Shown: positions 10,240-21,624 of the stretch, in pieces
How the letters are laid out: each line of letters begins with the position of its first letter
Position numbering within the stretch: the first letter of the stretch is position 1
From: Macrotis lagotis
Lineage: Eukaryota; Chordata; Mammalia; Peramelemorphia; Peramelidae
Length of the DNA: 64,000 bases
Assembly: GCF_037893015.1 (NCBI RefSeq)
Contig: NC_133659.1
Coordinates: 17,935,246 to 17,999,245, forward strand
Direction of reading: 5' to 3'
Position numbers and translations under genes: made by a program
Notes under the pieces: model-generated
Database searches by the model: none
What the model was told of the DNA's origin: nothing
The model's input: the letters and a program-made list of their open reading frames with translations, nothing else

Positions 10240-10915
10240 AGAATAGTTGTACCAGAGCTCCACCAACAGTGCATCAATGTGCTTGTTTTGCCACAGACTT
10301 GCCAACACTGACTGTTCCATCTTTTCTATCCTTTGCTAATTTTTTTCTTGGTATGAGGTCCGACCTCAGTGTGATTTTAATATGTATTCTTCTCACTTTT
10401 GAGAACTGGAGCATGATTTAATTGGGTCAATTATTATTTCCAATTTTTTTGAAAATTATTTGTATCCTTTGATCCCTTACCTAATAGAGAACATTCTTAA
10501 TGTTATATAGTTATGGCATTGACCTGTTTATTTTCTATGAGATTTTATTATTGCTGTACACATTTTCCTATTTTCTTTTTTCTTTGATTTTTTCCCCATG
10601 GAAATTAATTTTTTATGAGTAGATGAAATTATTTATTTCTTCTCTAATGATTTTCTCTATCCTTTGATTAACAAAGAATTTCCCCCTTAACTTGGATGTG
10701 AAGGATCTCTGATATCTTTTTATTTTTGTAGGATCATTTTTCATATTCAGGGACATACTAATTTTTAGCCTTACTATAGTAAATTGTATATATGTTGACC
10801 TGTAGATGATTTCTGCCAAACTGCTTTACATTTTTCCTCAGCCATTCTAATGAAAATGATATGTATTTACCTAATAACTTGGTTTGTAGAAAATGTTGAC
10901 CACTGGTTTTTTAAT
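10240..10915 (-). mobile_element. L1 3'-region fragment, antisense
   Basis: 'agctccaccaacagtgcatc', 'gtgcttgttttgccacagac' and 'cctcagtgtgattttaatat' are the antisense of an old mammalian L1 ORF2 end and 3'UTR. Further on, 'tatttcttctctaatgattt' and 'aagaatttcccccttaac' fit the same unit. It is 5'-truncated with many stops. Confidence 0.7.
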
Positions 10916-11127
10916 TTCTTATGTTTCTTGCTTATCTATTATAGTCCACTGACACACTTCTACTATTTTAAATAGTATCAATTAACTTTGATGACTTCAT
11001 CATAGAGAATGAGGTCTATTATTTCTGAACCCCCTTCATTTGTAGTTTTTCTCATGATTTCCTTTGATATTCTAGTCCTTTTTCTCTCCAAATTAACTTT
11101 ACAATTATTCTGAGTTTCCTTTTGCTG

Positions 11128-11162
11128 TTTATTATTATTATTATTATTATTATTTATTATAA
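11128..11162. repeat. (ATT)n microsatellite at the 5' side of a SINE
   Basis: Pure ATT/TTA repeats run directly into the SINE that starts near 11163. Confidence 0.9.
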
Positions 11163-11425
11163 AGAAGCTAGGTGGTTCAGTGGATAAAGGATTGAGCCTG
11201 GAGTTACAAAAACCTATATTCAAACCTGGCCTCAGATATTTACTAACTGTATGATAGTGGGCAAGTCACTTTATCTCTGCTAGTCTCAGTATCCCAATCT
11301 GTCAAATGGGGATGATAACACTAGCTACCTTGTAAGATCTTGTGAAGATCAGATGAGATACTATTTGTAAAAGTACGTAACACATTGTAAGTCTTATATA
11401 AATACTTATTTCCAACTCTTCTTTT
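11163..11425 (+). repeat. THER1/MIR-type SINE, near full length
   Basis: tRNA-like head 'gaagctaggtggttcagtgg', box B 'attcaaacctgg', core 'aatctgtcaaatggggatg' and tail 'atactatttgtaaaagtacg' are all present in order. Confidence 0.8.
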
Positions 11426-12215
11426 CTAAAACATGTCCTCTCAGTTATCTGATTGGTATTGGATGAAATTTATGAATTAATGTATGTAGTATTGTCATTT
11501 TTTAATATATTGGCACAGTCCAAACATGAACAGTATTCCTTTTGATTTTTTAAGGAACAGAATCATCCTATGTTAGTATCCACAGATTTAATATAGCAGT
11601 TAGGACTTAGATCCCATACCAGAATAGTTTTGGATTTGGAAATTGAGAGGAAGGAATTACCTACTGAAAATAGAGGTGAAATGATTTGGTAGCAGATTGT
11701 AATCTTGCATGTGCGCACTTTTGCTTTTGTCCATGTAATATCTTCAGCTCCGAGCACAATGTTTAGTAAAGAGAGGATGCTTACTCTGTTTGCCTAATTC
11801 AATTGAATGGTTGAAGGCAAGTCATGTGTGGAATTAAAATTCAGAAATCTACTAATCATGGATCATGGATTAAAAAATAACTACATTTTTCCTTCCTGTA
11901 TGGATCAAAAGGTGAAATTTTGGTTTTCCATTTCATTTCATTCTCATCAAAGAAAACTTCAGAGTGAATGTTGAAATAGTCCTCCAAGCTTCATCTTTTG
12001 TTTTTCTTTTCCTCAGTACAGTACTGTGAAACTTACATCTGGGGCTGAAATAGTATGACCTTTTGATCCAAAAAGACTGGTAGGAAAATTGAGATAAAAC
12101 TATTTGATTCTTTATCATGAAGAAGGAAAAATAAATTCTTTCATAACATATCAGATTTAAGGCAAGGATTGGATAAAAGTCCCTACCCTTCCACAAGACA
12201 GAAATGCACCAATAT
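11426..12215. other. Mostly unassigned; short L2-like trace near 11745-11800
   Basis: 'ccgagcacaatgtttagtaa' at about 11749 resembles the L2 3' end. Otherwise no family or gene is recognised. Confidence 0.4.
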
Positions 12216-12219
12216 CCTC

Positions 12220-12400
12220 CAGAGATTGTGTTGTGTAATGGGTAGAGTCCTGTACTTGGAATTGAGTTACCTGGATTCAAAGCCTGTTTCAAATACTAGC
12301 TATGTTTCCATGAGCATGTCATTATTTTTTCTTTTCTGAGCCTTTAGTTTATCAATTTCACCACGGGAAAGAAGTTTATAATACTACAAAATGTGTTTTA
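12220..12400 (+). repeat. MIR/THER1-like SINE, sense
   Basis: 'gtgttgtgtaatgggtagag', 'acttggaattgagttacctg' and 'gattcaaagcctg' give a head with box B, followed by 'ttttctgagcctttagttt'. Confidence 0.65.
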
Positions 12401-12624
12401 TTTTCTAGAAGTAATATTTTTTTAAAAAAGTCTAACATTAGGCTTCTTATTACTATACTTTCCTTTAAAATTCTCAGGAGGTCGGTCATTTCAAGGGGAG
12501 TTGCAATGACAAGGGATCAGAAGAGAGACCATCTTGGTCTCCTCTCTACTAACCTCATGGGCCAGTATCAAATAGCTTTACCTTATTTCAAATGAGAGCA
12601 AAATCTGATAGGGTTATAAAAGTG

Positions 12625-12800
12625 AGATTGGCAAAGCAGTAAGATATGTTAAACTTCCCTCAAAGCAAAAGACCTGCATTTGAATTTCAAGTCCATCACT
12701 CCATGGATATGTGATCCATGGGCACTTCATGTCTATGTACCTTAGGTTCACCATCTATAAAAGGGAAACCATAATCTTTGCAGCTATCGCTTGATAATTG
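12625..12800 (+). repeat. MIR-like SINE, sense
   Basis: 'gacctgcatttgaatttcaa' (box B region) precedes 'gtaccttaggttcaccatct' and 'ataaaagggaaaccataat'. Confidence 0.55.
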
Positions 12801-12833
12801 GCTCATCTTTCTCATTTGCAAAATATTAAATAT

Positions 12834-12859
12834 GTGTGTGTTTGTGTGTGTGTGTATGT
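12834..12859. repeat. (TG)n microsatellite
   Basis: Short TG run with a few interruptions. Confidence 0.85.
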
Positions 12860-13269
12860 TGTTAAAATTGCTTGAGGAATTTATAAACAAAAAAAGTACC
12901 ACAGAAATTCTGGGTCTTATTGTAGGGTAAAAGAAGTTCTCTCAAACATGAGAAATGCCATATATCCCTATGACTTTCAGGATCCTGTCACTGAAATATT
13001 AGCCTGGTGACTGAAATGTATTTCTCATCTTTTTCTTTAATAGCTAATGTGTGCATCACACTTTAAAGTTTGCAAGGTCAATAGCAAAGGGGTACAGAGA
13101 GAAAGGGAGGCAACTCAGAGGTAAATAGGCACATAGATGATACATAATGGATAGATGGAAGGTTACTTTTGGAAGGGAAAAAGACTAATCATTGAAGAGC
13201 ACCTGGAAACAGAGTATACCTTTTCTGAATACACATTTCATTGATAGTATCATTTGTGCTAGTTGAAGC
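12860..13269. other. Mostly unassigned; MIR trace near 13040-13090
   Basis: 'cactttaaagtttgcaaggt' at about 13060 is an antisense MIR tail fragment. The remainder is not recognised. Confidence 0.45.
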
Positions 13270-13518
13270 TTGGTGATGTTATATGGTAGATAGAGTACCA
13301 GGTCTAGAATCTCTTCCTGAGTTCAAATCTGACCTCAGACACTTACTACGTATAGGATCCTAAACATTTATCCATGTTTGCCCCAGTTTCCTCTTCTGTA
13401 AAAGGAACTGGAAGAAGAGATGGCAAACCACTCCAGTAACTTTGCCAAGAAAACCCTAAATGGGGTCATAAAAAGTCAGATATGACTGAGAAATGACTCA
13501 ACAACAGCAATAAATATT
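13270..13518 (+). repeat. MAR1 CORE-SINE, sense, near full length
   Basis: The head is worn, box B is 'gagttcaaatctgacc', the core reads 'gtttcctcttctgtaaaagg', and the RTE-like tail reads 'ggcaaaccactccagtaact', 'tttgccaagaaaaccctaaa' and 'gactgagaaatgactcaaca'. Confidence 0.88.
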
Positions 13519-14077
13519 TGTGTCATTTCTTTGTATCCTGAATACATATTATGAAGCAAATATAAAAATGAGAATGACAGTAAAATGTGGTACATATCTG
13601 TATATTCGTGCAAAGAACATGGTAGGAAAAAAGCCATGTGAGTAAATATTTCTAATTTAGGACAATAGAAACTAAATGTTACTAAAAGATTTACAAAGTG
13701 CTATGAAAGTTACAATGGGAGAGATCAATCACTCTGGATTGACTGGTTTAGGCAGGGCTTCCTGGTTTTATTAGTACATATTCATGTGTCTTTTTAGATA
13801 TGAACCGTTGGTATTTATATAGCACCTTCTATGGACTAGGCACTACACAAAACACTTAAAAAAGTATTCTCTTATTTGACTGAGCTCCATGAGGACAGAA
13901 TAGTTTCTGACAATCTTCCTGTGCTCTGAGCAAACACAAATACACATGTACTGGCATCACCATTTGGTGGTCGCTAAGATTCTTTCCTATGTAAAGTTTA
14001 TGATTCCAAGATCACTTCAATCTCTAGATCTGGGATCTCAAAGCTCTTAAGGTTTTTTGGTTGTTTTTGCTATTGTT
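13519..14077. other. Mostly unassigned; weak L2-like pieces
   Basis: 'tatagcaccttctatggact' near 13819 and 'ctgagctccatgaggacaga' near 13880 hint at L2, without a continuous match. Confidence 0.4.
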
Positions 14078-14322
14078 GTTGCTATTCAGTCTTTTTTTCA
14101 GTTGTATCTAATTCTTTATGATAATATTTTGAGTTTTCTTGGCAAAGATACTGGAGTAGTTTGCCATTTCCTTCTCTGCTCATTTTACAGATGAGGAAAC
14201 TGAGGCAAACAGGTTTAAGTGACTTAACCATGGTAATACAGAGAGTAAATGTCTGAGTCAGATTTGAACTCAGGTCATCCTGAACCCAGGAAAAATGGTC
14301 TACCCACTATGCTATCTAATTT
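14078..14322 (-). repeat. MAR1 CORE-SINE, antisense
   Basis: 'gagttttcttggcaaagata', 'ctggagtagtttgccatttc', 'acagatgaggaaactgaggc' and 'gatttgaactcaggtcatcc' are in the MAR1 reverse order. The head end is worn ('atgctatctaatttcc'). Confidence 0.9.
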
Positions 14323-14339
14323 CCTTCTCATAAGGGTAG

Positions 14340-14425
14340 AAATTGCATCTTAGCTAAACTTTGTATTTCCCTCAATGTCTATCAGAGTTCTCAGTACATA
14401 GCACATAGTCTTAACATGTTTTCCC
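14340..14425 (+). repeat. L2 3'-end fragment
   Basis: 'gttctcagtacatagcacat' resembles the L2 terminus; it is divergent. Confidence 0.4.
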
Positions 14426-14519
14426 CATTACTGTAATAAAGAGAATTTAAAGGAGTAAAGACAAGAATTTGATTAATGTCTTACTGAAAATATAAAATTT
14501 TTAGACAGATTAATAGAGA

Positions 14520-14705
14520 TTTATATAGAACTCATAAGATTTATAAAACACTTTGCTTACATCATATTCCTTGACCCTTGCAACAATCCAGTGAGAGGGG
14601 GCAATTATGACCCATCTTTTACAGATGAGGAAACTGGTTCAGAGGGGATTATTAACTTTTCCAGAGTCACACAACAAGCAAGTATATCAGAAACTGTATC
14701 CATTT
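14520..14705 (-). repeat. MIR SINE, antisense
   Basis: 'aaaacactttgcttacatca', 'cttgcaacaatccagtgaga', 'cttttacagatgaggaaact' and 'cagagtcacacaacaagc' follow the antisense MIR order. Confidence 0.75.
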
Positions 14706-15350
14706 AATCCTAGAGAGGACGTAGGAGTCAGAACAAACTATGAATAAAGGGGAAGAAACTAGAAATCAAAAGGAATGGGATGGAAATGTTTTAGAGATGG
14801 TAAACTTCCCCTCTCAGAAGAGGGTGTTGCTAAGGGGAATCTTTATCAGAGTTTGGACAAAAAAGCAAGGATGACTTCCACAACTGAGATGCTATGATTT
14901 GTTTTGGAGAGATCATTCAAATCAGTAGAAAAAGTCTTATCTGCACTGCAGAGCATACTGCTTATCCGTAAGAAGTCCTTTTCTCAGTGACTTGATTTCC
15001 CACAGTTTTCCTCCTATCTCCATTGTCCATTGATTTTGACTCTTGTCTACTGAATCCATGGTTCCTGACCAGTCAACACTAAAGGAGGTTCACTCCTACT
15101 ACCTTCACTGAATCTCTGAATCATATTCAACACTGTGCTCTCTGGCCAGGCCTCAATCATATTTGCTATCTACATTCCTGATTCTAGGCTTCCCAGTCCT
15201 TTCTCCATGAATGACTAGATTCTACATCCGGCAAATTAGGACTATGTAGTTTCAGCACCTAGGTCAGTACCTGACTCATATTATGTTCTTAATAAATGTT
15301 CATAAAATGTATCGGAATGGCATTACTCACAGTTATCCAGATGACTCTCC

Positions 15351-15352
<2 letters not shown>
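14706..15352. other. Mostly unassigned; L2 3'-end trace at 15240-15300
   Basis: 'gttcttaataaatgttc' at about 15286 is an L2-terminus remnant. Nothing else is recognised. Confidence 0.45.

Positions 15353-15442
<90 letters not shown>
15353..15442. repeat. Compound (GT)n(GA)n microsatellite
   Basis: An uninterrupted GT run of about 20 repeats switches abruptly at about 15397 to a pure GA run of about 22 repeats. Both halves lack point interruptions, which suggests recent expansion. Confidence 0.97.
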
Positions 15443-15445
<3 letters not shown>

Positions 15446-15639
15446 TCTCTTTGAAATTGGGTAGCAAGACTAAGAGAGGTCATCAGGCTTACCAACATTG
15501 CCTTGCTGTGTTTTTTTTCCCCTAATGACAAGTCCCTTCCTAGCATATAACAGATACTTGATAAATTTTAATTTTGAGTTGATTGATTAATGCTTGAAAT
15601 TATAAGATATATTTTTAAAAGATCATTCAAATTTTTGGT

Positions 15640-15835
15640 AACAACAGTGCCTTACATATTAATAAAACTTCAAAGGTTGCATATTAGCTCATCTTCATGA
15701 TATTATTTGATCTTCATAGTAATGCTATAAGGGAGACATCATCATCAACTTAGACTTAGATAAATTAAGTGACTTGATCAAAATCACAAAATGAATAAAG
15801 AGAAGAGAAGAAAGCAGAAGCCACATTTTCTGAAT
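15640..15835 (-). repeat. MIR-like SINE, antisense
   Basis: 'aaaacttcaaaggttgcata' and 'tttgatcttcatagtaatgc' followed by 'aattaagtgacttgatcaaa' match a worn antisense MIR. Confidence 0.6.
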
Positions 15836-16204
15836 CAAGCATCCAGGGCTCCTTCTACTACAGTTTAGTGTCTTTTTTCCAGGATGTTCAAGGAGGACAG
15901 CTCTTTTGCGATGAGGGTCTGCAGAGTCCTTTTTAGGGCTTCTCATACATCTTCAGTATCCATCTGGCACTCTATTCTCACTGTGCCTCAAAGAAGTCGT
16001 GACATCAAACTCCAGTAAACATCTTGGCTTAAACGAGGTTGAGGATAAACGGCAGGATACAAACCCAATGATGAGTTAGTATAGTGTCTACCCTGACCAT
16101 GTGAATTCTTTCTCCAGTGGAATAAGCAGATGAGAAGAATTTTTTCTAATGGCCAAGGAAATGGCTGAAGTAAGGGCTTTGAAATACTTAGAACTTGGTT
16201 AAAT

Positions 16205-16255
16205 ATTGAAGATGTCAAGGATCATTATCAGGAATCTTGTCTTTTGTTTCATTGT
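16205..16255 (+). repeat. Short fragment related to the sequence at 19066
   Basis: 'atcattatcaggaatcttgt' then 'cttttgtttcattgtc' parallels 'ccatcatcaggtatcttatc' then 'ttttgttttgtc' at 19066-19103. It is probably a piece of the same RTE-tailed SINE family. Confidence 0.4.
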
Positions 16256-16794
16256 CTGTTCTCCAGAATCAAGATTGATCATATTTTTGTTCATCCCGTC
16301 CTTGGGCTAACATGGTCCAGAAGGGTATAAAATCCTAGCTTGAGGTACACAGAACCAAAAGATAACCAATGACTAAACAATCCAAATTAATTCAGAAATC
16401 CCAAGGGGTTTGTAATTTCATGGGTGTAGATGTTTTCTCTGATGTACCAATTGCCTAACAATTATAATCATGATTAATAAAAAAAAATTCTCCCAGTACC
16501 AAATGGCAAATCAAGTTCCCTTAGAATTGAACTTTTGACGCCTTTGTTCTAATTTAATAAGAGCAGAAATTTCTTATAGAAAAATCAGCTGCTTTTCTCC
16601 TGGATAGTATTTTCTGCTTTATTTTGCAGAGGCAAAAACAAAGCATGATTTCTTTCTCGTCCAAGTAACACAGAAAATTTCACTGTCACTGAGCGAGTTG
16701 ATGAAAACTGTAAACACTTTGAAACTTCTTTCTTATCCCAGTTCCATGTCTGGTGAATGATGTTCTCAGAGTGTTGAAATTTTGTTGATCAGGC
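16256..16794. other. Unique-looking sequence
   Basis: No repeat family is recognised. The stretch 16490-16760 has balanced composition without simple repeats, but I see no splice-bounded frame. Confidence 0.5.
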
Positions 16795-16805
16795 AGGCAC
16801 CACGT

Positions 16806-16809
<4 letters not shown>

Positions 16810-16837
<28 letters not shown>

Positions 16838-16977
16838 ACTTTCTTGGCAATGGAGTTAAGTGACTTGCCCAAGGTCACATGGCTAGGTAATTATCAAGTG
16901 TCTGAGGCTGAATTTGAACTCAGGTCTTCCTGACTCCAGGGCTGATGCTCTATCCACTGCACCACCAAACTGCCCTT
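16810..16977 (-). repeat. WSINE1-like SINE, antisense, with a (TTTC)n-expanded tail
   Basis: From the + strand left side: TTTC repeats (16806-16842), then the element 'tggagttaagtgacttgccc', box B 'aatttgaactcagg', and the head ending 'caccaccaaactgccc'. The flanks AGGCACCACGTTCTT (16795-16809) and AGGTACCATGTTCTT (16978-16992) are a 15-bp target duplication with two differences. The TTTC array therefore lies inside the insertion and is the expanded A-rich tail. Confidence 0.92.
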
Positions 16978-17084
16978 AGGTACCATGTTCTTGAAACAAA
17001 CCTTTCTTTCTACTCTTCTCCTTTGTCATCCCCACTACTTAGAAAGAAATATGAATTAATGAGGAACACACTATTTCCCAAGTG

Positions 17085-17288
17085 CTGTTCATAAGCAATT
17101 TATTATTAGATTCTCACAGCAACTGGAGAAGTACGGGTTATCTTTGTCCCCATTTTACATTTAAGGAAACTGAGACAAACTGAGACTAAATGACTTGCCC
17201 AGCATCACACAGTTAGTAAACGTCTGAGGCTAGATTGGAATTCTGGTCTTCCTAACACTAGGTCTAATGTCATATTCACTGTCATACC
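17085..17288 (-). repeat. MIR/MAR1-type CORE-SINE, antisense
   Basis: 'attctcacagcaactggaga', 'ccccattttacatttaagga', 'gacttgcccagcatcacaca' and 'ggaattctggtcttcctaac' follow the antisense core-to-head order. The head end is worn. Confidence 0.75.
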
Positions 17289-17605
17289 TACACACTTAGA
17301 TTTCCTTTAAAACTCATATCAAACAATACCTCTTGCCTGAAGTATCATCTGCTCTCTCTAACTGCTAGTATCTCTCCACTCTGACCTCCCTCAAAACCCA
17401 ATCTTAACAATTTAATATATGTTCTCTAAATATTTATGTTCATGCTATTTCCAACATAAAAAGAATGCAAGAACCCTGAGAGGAGGTGTTTTTCATTCAT
17501 ATATTGGTATACCTAGTTTTTGGCATAGTGTTGAACACAAAGAAGGCCCTCAGTGAATGTTTGTTGAATGACTGATAGATTAATAGCTAGGTAGTTAATC
17601 ATTGC
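17289..17605 (+). repeat. L2 3' region
   Basis: 'ctgaagtatcatctgctctc', 'gcaagaaccctgagaggagg', and 'ggccctcagtgaatgtttgt' ending 'tgaatgactgatag' together form a worn L2 3' end. Confidence 0.6.
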
Positions 17606-18064
17606 TTGCTGATCGATTACTATTTTTCTTTCACTATTTTGAATTAATATTCCTGGACAAATCTAACCCATAAATCTGTTATGTTTGTTCACTCATACTG
17701 AGCTCCAGATACAACAAATAAAACTAGCAATTTTTGTTTTATCATCATTTTATGCTTAAATGGTCTGTTGGATTCAAACTTGATCTATCTTCCTCCATTT
17801 TCTTATGTTTCACACATACTTAATTTTTATATGCAAAGCTTTAAATGTGATGCTTAGTCATTAAGATTTAATTCCATAGTCCACACTCCTCAACCAGCCA
17901 AGATCCACATCAATCTCCGCAGACTTTTGTTACAATACTGCCATTTTCATACCCTGTGCCTTTTCCAAACCAAACTCCTATTTCCTAATCTTACTTTATC
18001 CTTCCTGCCTTCATGCTTTTCCCCACACCATTTCTTAGTCCTCTAATGCATTTGTATTCAGCAC
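17606..18064. other. Mostly unassigned
   Basis: The part after 17930 is pyrimidine-rich ('ccttttccaaaccaaactcc') and may belong to the L2 that follows. No coding frame. Confidence 0.4.
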
Positions 18065-18200
18065 TCTCATCACCATCATCTCTGTCTGTTGACATCCTTC
18101 AAGACTCAACTCATGTATCACTTCATCTAGGAAGGCTTTCTTGAACCCTGTTGCAATAAGGTTCAATGAGGATAGTGATTCCAAAGACATCTTTCTCACT
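18065..18200 (+). repeat. L2 fragment
   Basis: 'gacatccttcaagactcaac' and 'atctaggaaggctttcttga' match the L2 3' region ('aagcctcacctcctccaggaagcc' type). Confidence 0.6.
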
Positions 18201-18589
18201 AGACCCTGAGTTGATGGTCTATGAAATATTAGTGCTGAAAGTAACCTTATGGATTATCTTGTTATGAACATGACTCCAGGGAGGAAATTGGAATTCAATT
18301 CTTCTTCGCTTTTTAGCCAACAGCTGCTAGTATTTTGAATATTTACCCAATGATAAAGCATTGTGGTGGGCTGATTCTTACTCACTAAAACAGATGTGGA
18401 ATTCTAAAAAGAGAAGTAGAAAGGAAAAGATAATATTTAGCAAGAAACTAGAAAGCATCAAGACTCACAGAGAAATATCTAGATGAACACTATTGTGTAA
18501 ACTGAACAAGGATAGAGTCAATAAATTGGGGATACATATATAAAACCATACTAAGACTTTTATACTTTGCATCTCTGTATTTATTAATT
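18201..18589. other. Unassigned sequence
   Basis: No recognisable repeat or gene. Confidence 0.5.
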
Positions 18590-18858
18590 ATGTTTATGCA
18601 TATAAATAGCTATATAAAAGCACACAAAATATTATATATATGCAAATATATTCATATATATTTATACATATTTCTGTGCATATATATGTATAAATATATA
18701 TATATTTTGAATATATCCTTATTAATTTCATTAATTTAGTTTAATTAAATTAGTTTATTAATTAGTTATTAATTTAGTTTATTAATTAATTTAGTTAATT
18801 AATTTATCTTAATTAATTCTGTGCATATATATGTATAAATACATATTTTTGAATATTC
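18590..18858. repeat. AT-rich low-complexity block bounded by a direct repeat
   Basis: The segment 'tctgtgcatatatatgtata' occurs at 18673 and again at 18818, each followed by a related AT-rich stretch ending in 'tttgaatat'. Between them lies an array of TTAATTA/TTAGTTT units (about 18719-18817) with extensive self-complementarity. Confidence 0.85.
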
Positions 18859-19014
18859 TGATCTAGAAGTCCACCATGATAGTGAAATAACCTTGGTTTC
18901 TATAAGATTATGCCAGTGGAACACAAGCTCTGACAGACCCACACAAGGTAGAATGGCTTTGATTATAGTTTACATCAGTGACCTTTGGCCATGAAAATGA
19001 CTGAACCAGGAGGT

Positions 19015-19180
19015 GTGGAGTGCTTAGATATCAAAGACACCATGATCATCATTCACTGCATCCCAGGCCATCATCAGGTATCTTATCTTTTGTTTTGTCA
19101 GGGGACTTGATGAATCTAGAAGAGAGAACAAGAGTAATGTCATCAGTCCTTTCCAAAAACAAAGAATAAACAGCAGCAGC
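19015..19180 (+). repeat. RTE-tailed SINE-like fragment
   Basis: 'cactgcatcccaggccatca', 'gactcgatg'-like 'gacttgatgaatctagaaga' and 'ttccaaaaacaaagaataaa' with a final 'cagcagcaacaag' follow the order of the RTE-tailed SINE, in diverged form. Confidence 0.5.
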
Positions 19181-20064
19181 AACAAGTGACAGATTGTAGA
19201 CACTGTTTCCAGAAGACAAAGTTTACCTAACTTATGGGAGGGTAATCACCAGGTGGGTCACAAGGTGATTTTTTTTTCAGCTACAGCAAAGTCTCCAAGA
19301 GAATGTCAAGTTCAAAAGCACTGAAGCATCTCTAAAGCTTAGCAACATGACTGCATTCACATAGACAAGGAATACACTGGATGAACTCTTGGCTGGCTGA
19401 ATTCTCATGTCTAATGTTTAATCTAGTAATATGTCATTATGTGGTTAAAAGGGTAAGGAGGAGGTGGGGATGCCCTGGGGCTTGGCTGGGCTCCAGAGAG
19501 AATAGAAATCTTCTCTGTATCTTCCTCATATCCTACAACTTCAAGTTAGGTCATGTGTAATGGTTCAGCCAAAACTCTCTTCTTACTCTCAATTCCTCAT
19601 CTTTCCTCAAGGGCTGGAGGCTATATGGTTCATGCTGTATTTCAAGATCGATGAGAAGACCTCATGATCCACTAGAGAGGTGCTGCCCTATTTTAAGGGA
19701 CAGGCTAGTTTGGAATCCAGGAGATTCAATTATGTTCATAAGAGAAAGCTCCTTCTGGAATCTGGAACCCATTGTGGCCTGCTTTATACACTTTTATGGC
19801 AGGATTTGGGATCAGGAGAAGGAATTATAATCCTCATTCCAAACTGATAGGGAGCAGGAGACAGAGGGGAAGATCATCAGGGTTGACTGATTACAATATA
19901 AAGACATAGAGATGTAAAAATGTTGGATTCCTCTTATCTATTCATACCCTCCACAGAGCCCATTCTTAGCATCTCATAAGACAAGTATTAAGATTAAACA
20001 TGTTCATGGAATTCTAATATTGAACCAGGGGAAATTTCACTCAACCCAAAGACATACCATTATT
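19181..20064. other. Unique-looking sequence
   Basis: About 880 bp without a recognised repeat, open frame of note, or RNA structure. Confidence 0.5.
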
Positions 20065-21255
20065 TTTAAACGCTTTCAAAAATTTCATTTTTACCCAAGA
20101 ACATATAAAAACCAAGTTTTAGTATTTGATTTTTAAAATTTTGAGTTCCCCAATTATCTGCCTCTCCTCTCTCCTTGAGAAGACAAGCTACCTGAAATAG
20201 ATTGTACATGTGAGTAATTTAAAATATATTTCCATGCCCATGTTAAAATGAAAACACACACAAAAAAGAAAACAAAATTGAAAGTGTGTTTCAATTTATA
20301 TTCAGGCTTTATTATTTCTTTCGCTGGAGGTAGATAACATTCTTCATCAAAAATTCTTCAGAATTGACTTGAATCATTGTATTTCTGAGAATAACTAAGG
20401 CCCAGTTGATCATTAGACAATATTGCCATTATTCTAGATGATGTTTCCTGATTATTCTCTTTGCAACTTCGCAACAATTCATGTTAAGTCTTTCTAGGTT
20501 TTTCCGAAATCATTCTGCTTGTCATTTCTTGTAGCACAATAGTATTCCATCATAATCATACAACATAAATTGCTGAGTCATTCCCCAGTTGATGGGCATC
20601 CCCACTATTTCCACCACAAAAATGGCTGCTATAAATATTTTTATACAAATAGATCTTTTTTTCTTTTTTAAAAAACCTCTTTAAGATAGACATCCAGTAA
20701 TGGTATTATTGCAAGGTTAAAGGGCAGGTACATTGTTATAGCCCTTTGAGCATTGTTTTAAATTGTTCTTCAGATCAGTTCGCAAATCCACCAAAAGTGA
20801 ATTAGTGTCCCAAATTTTCCACATCCCTTCCAACATTTGTTATTTTCCTATCATGTCAACCAATCTGAACGCTATGAGGTAGTATTTCAAAATTGTTTTA
20901 ATTTGCATTTTTCTAATAACTATTTGGAACATTTTTTATGTTCCTATAGATAGCTTTGATTACTTTGTCTGAAAAACTGCCTGTTCATATCCTTTAACCA
21001 TTTATCAATTGGGAGTGACTTGATTCTTTTAAACTTCATTCAGCTCTATGTGTTTGAGAAATAAACCTACAACAAAGAGATTTCTGTAAAATCCCCCCCC
21101 TCTGCTTTCAGTTTTCCTTCTAAGAATGGCTACATTTTTTATAACTATAATTTTTTTACTATAATTTCTTATAGTCAAAATTTTCCATTTTCCATCTCAT
21201 AATAATCTCCATCTCTCTATTTGGTCACAAATTTCTTCCCTTATCCATGAATCCG
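20065..21255 (-). mobile_element. L1 3' region, antisense, 5'-truncated
   Basis: The + strand shows, in order, 'ttaagtctttctaggttttt', 'cacaatagtattccatcata', 'cagttgatgggcatccccac', 'tgctataaatatttttatac', 'agatagacatccagtaatgg' and 'tcatatcctttaaccattta'. These are the reverse complement of a marsupial-type L1 ORF2 end and 3'UTR. It is substantially diverged and all frames are broken. Confidence 0.85.
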
Positions 21256-21306
21256 ATGGTAAATTATTTAATGCTCCACTGATTGTTCATAGTATCAGCC
21301 TTTAAG

Positions 21307-21307
<1 letters not shown>

Positions 21308-21361
<54 letters not shown>

Positions 21362-21505
21362 GAGACAGAGAGACAGAGAGACAGAGACAAAGAGAGAGAT
21401 GGAGATAGAGGCAAAGAGACAGACACAGAGACAAAGACAGAGAGAGACAGAGAGACAGACAGAGACAGAGACAGAGAGAGACAGAGAGAGACAGAACTGG
21501 CATAG
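21308..21505. repeat. (GA)n/(GACA)n simple repeat
   Basis: A pure GA run followed by an imperfect GAGACA array. It generates several long spurious frames on both strands (Arg/Glu/Asp or Leu/Ser/Cys-rich). Confidence 0.97.
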
Positions 21506-21624
21506 AGAGAGAAGAGAGGTAGTATTTAATAATATTGGCAAATAGTCATCTAAATTTCTATCTAAATGCAAATCCTTGAGAGTTCACCTTATTTATCCAC
21601 CTGAGAACAATGGAATGATTCAAT

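Noticed and set aside
21302..21571. Long Leu/Ser/Cys-rich and Arg/Glu-rich frames on both strands
   Set aside because: Produced by the (GA)n/(GACA)n simple repeat.
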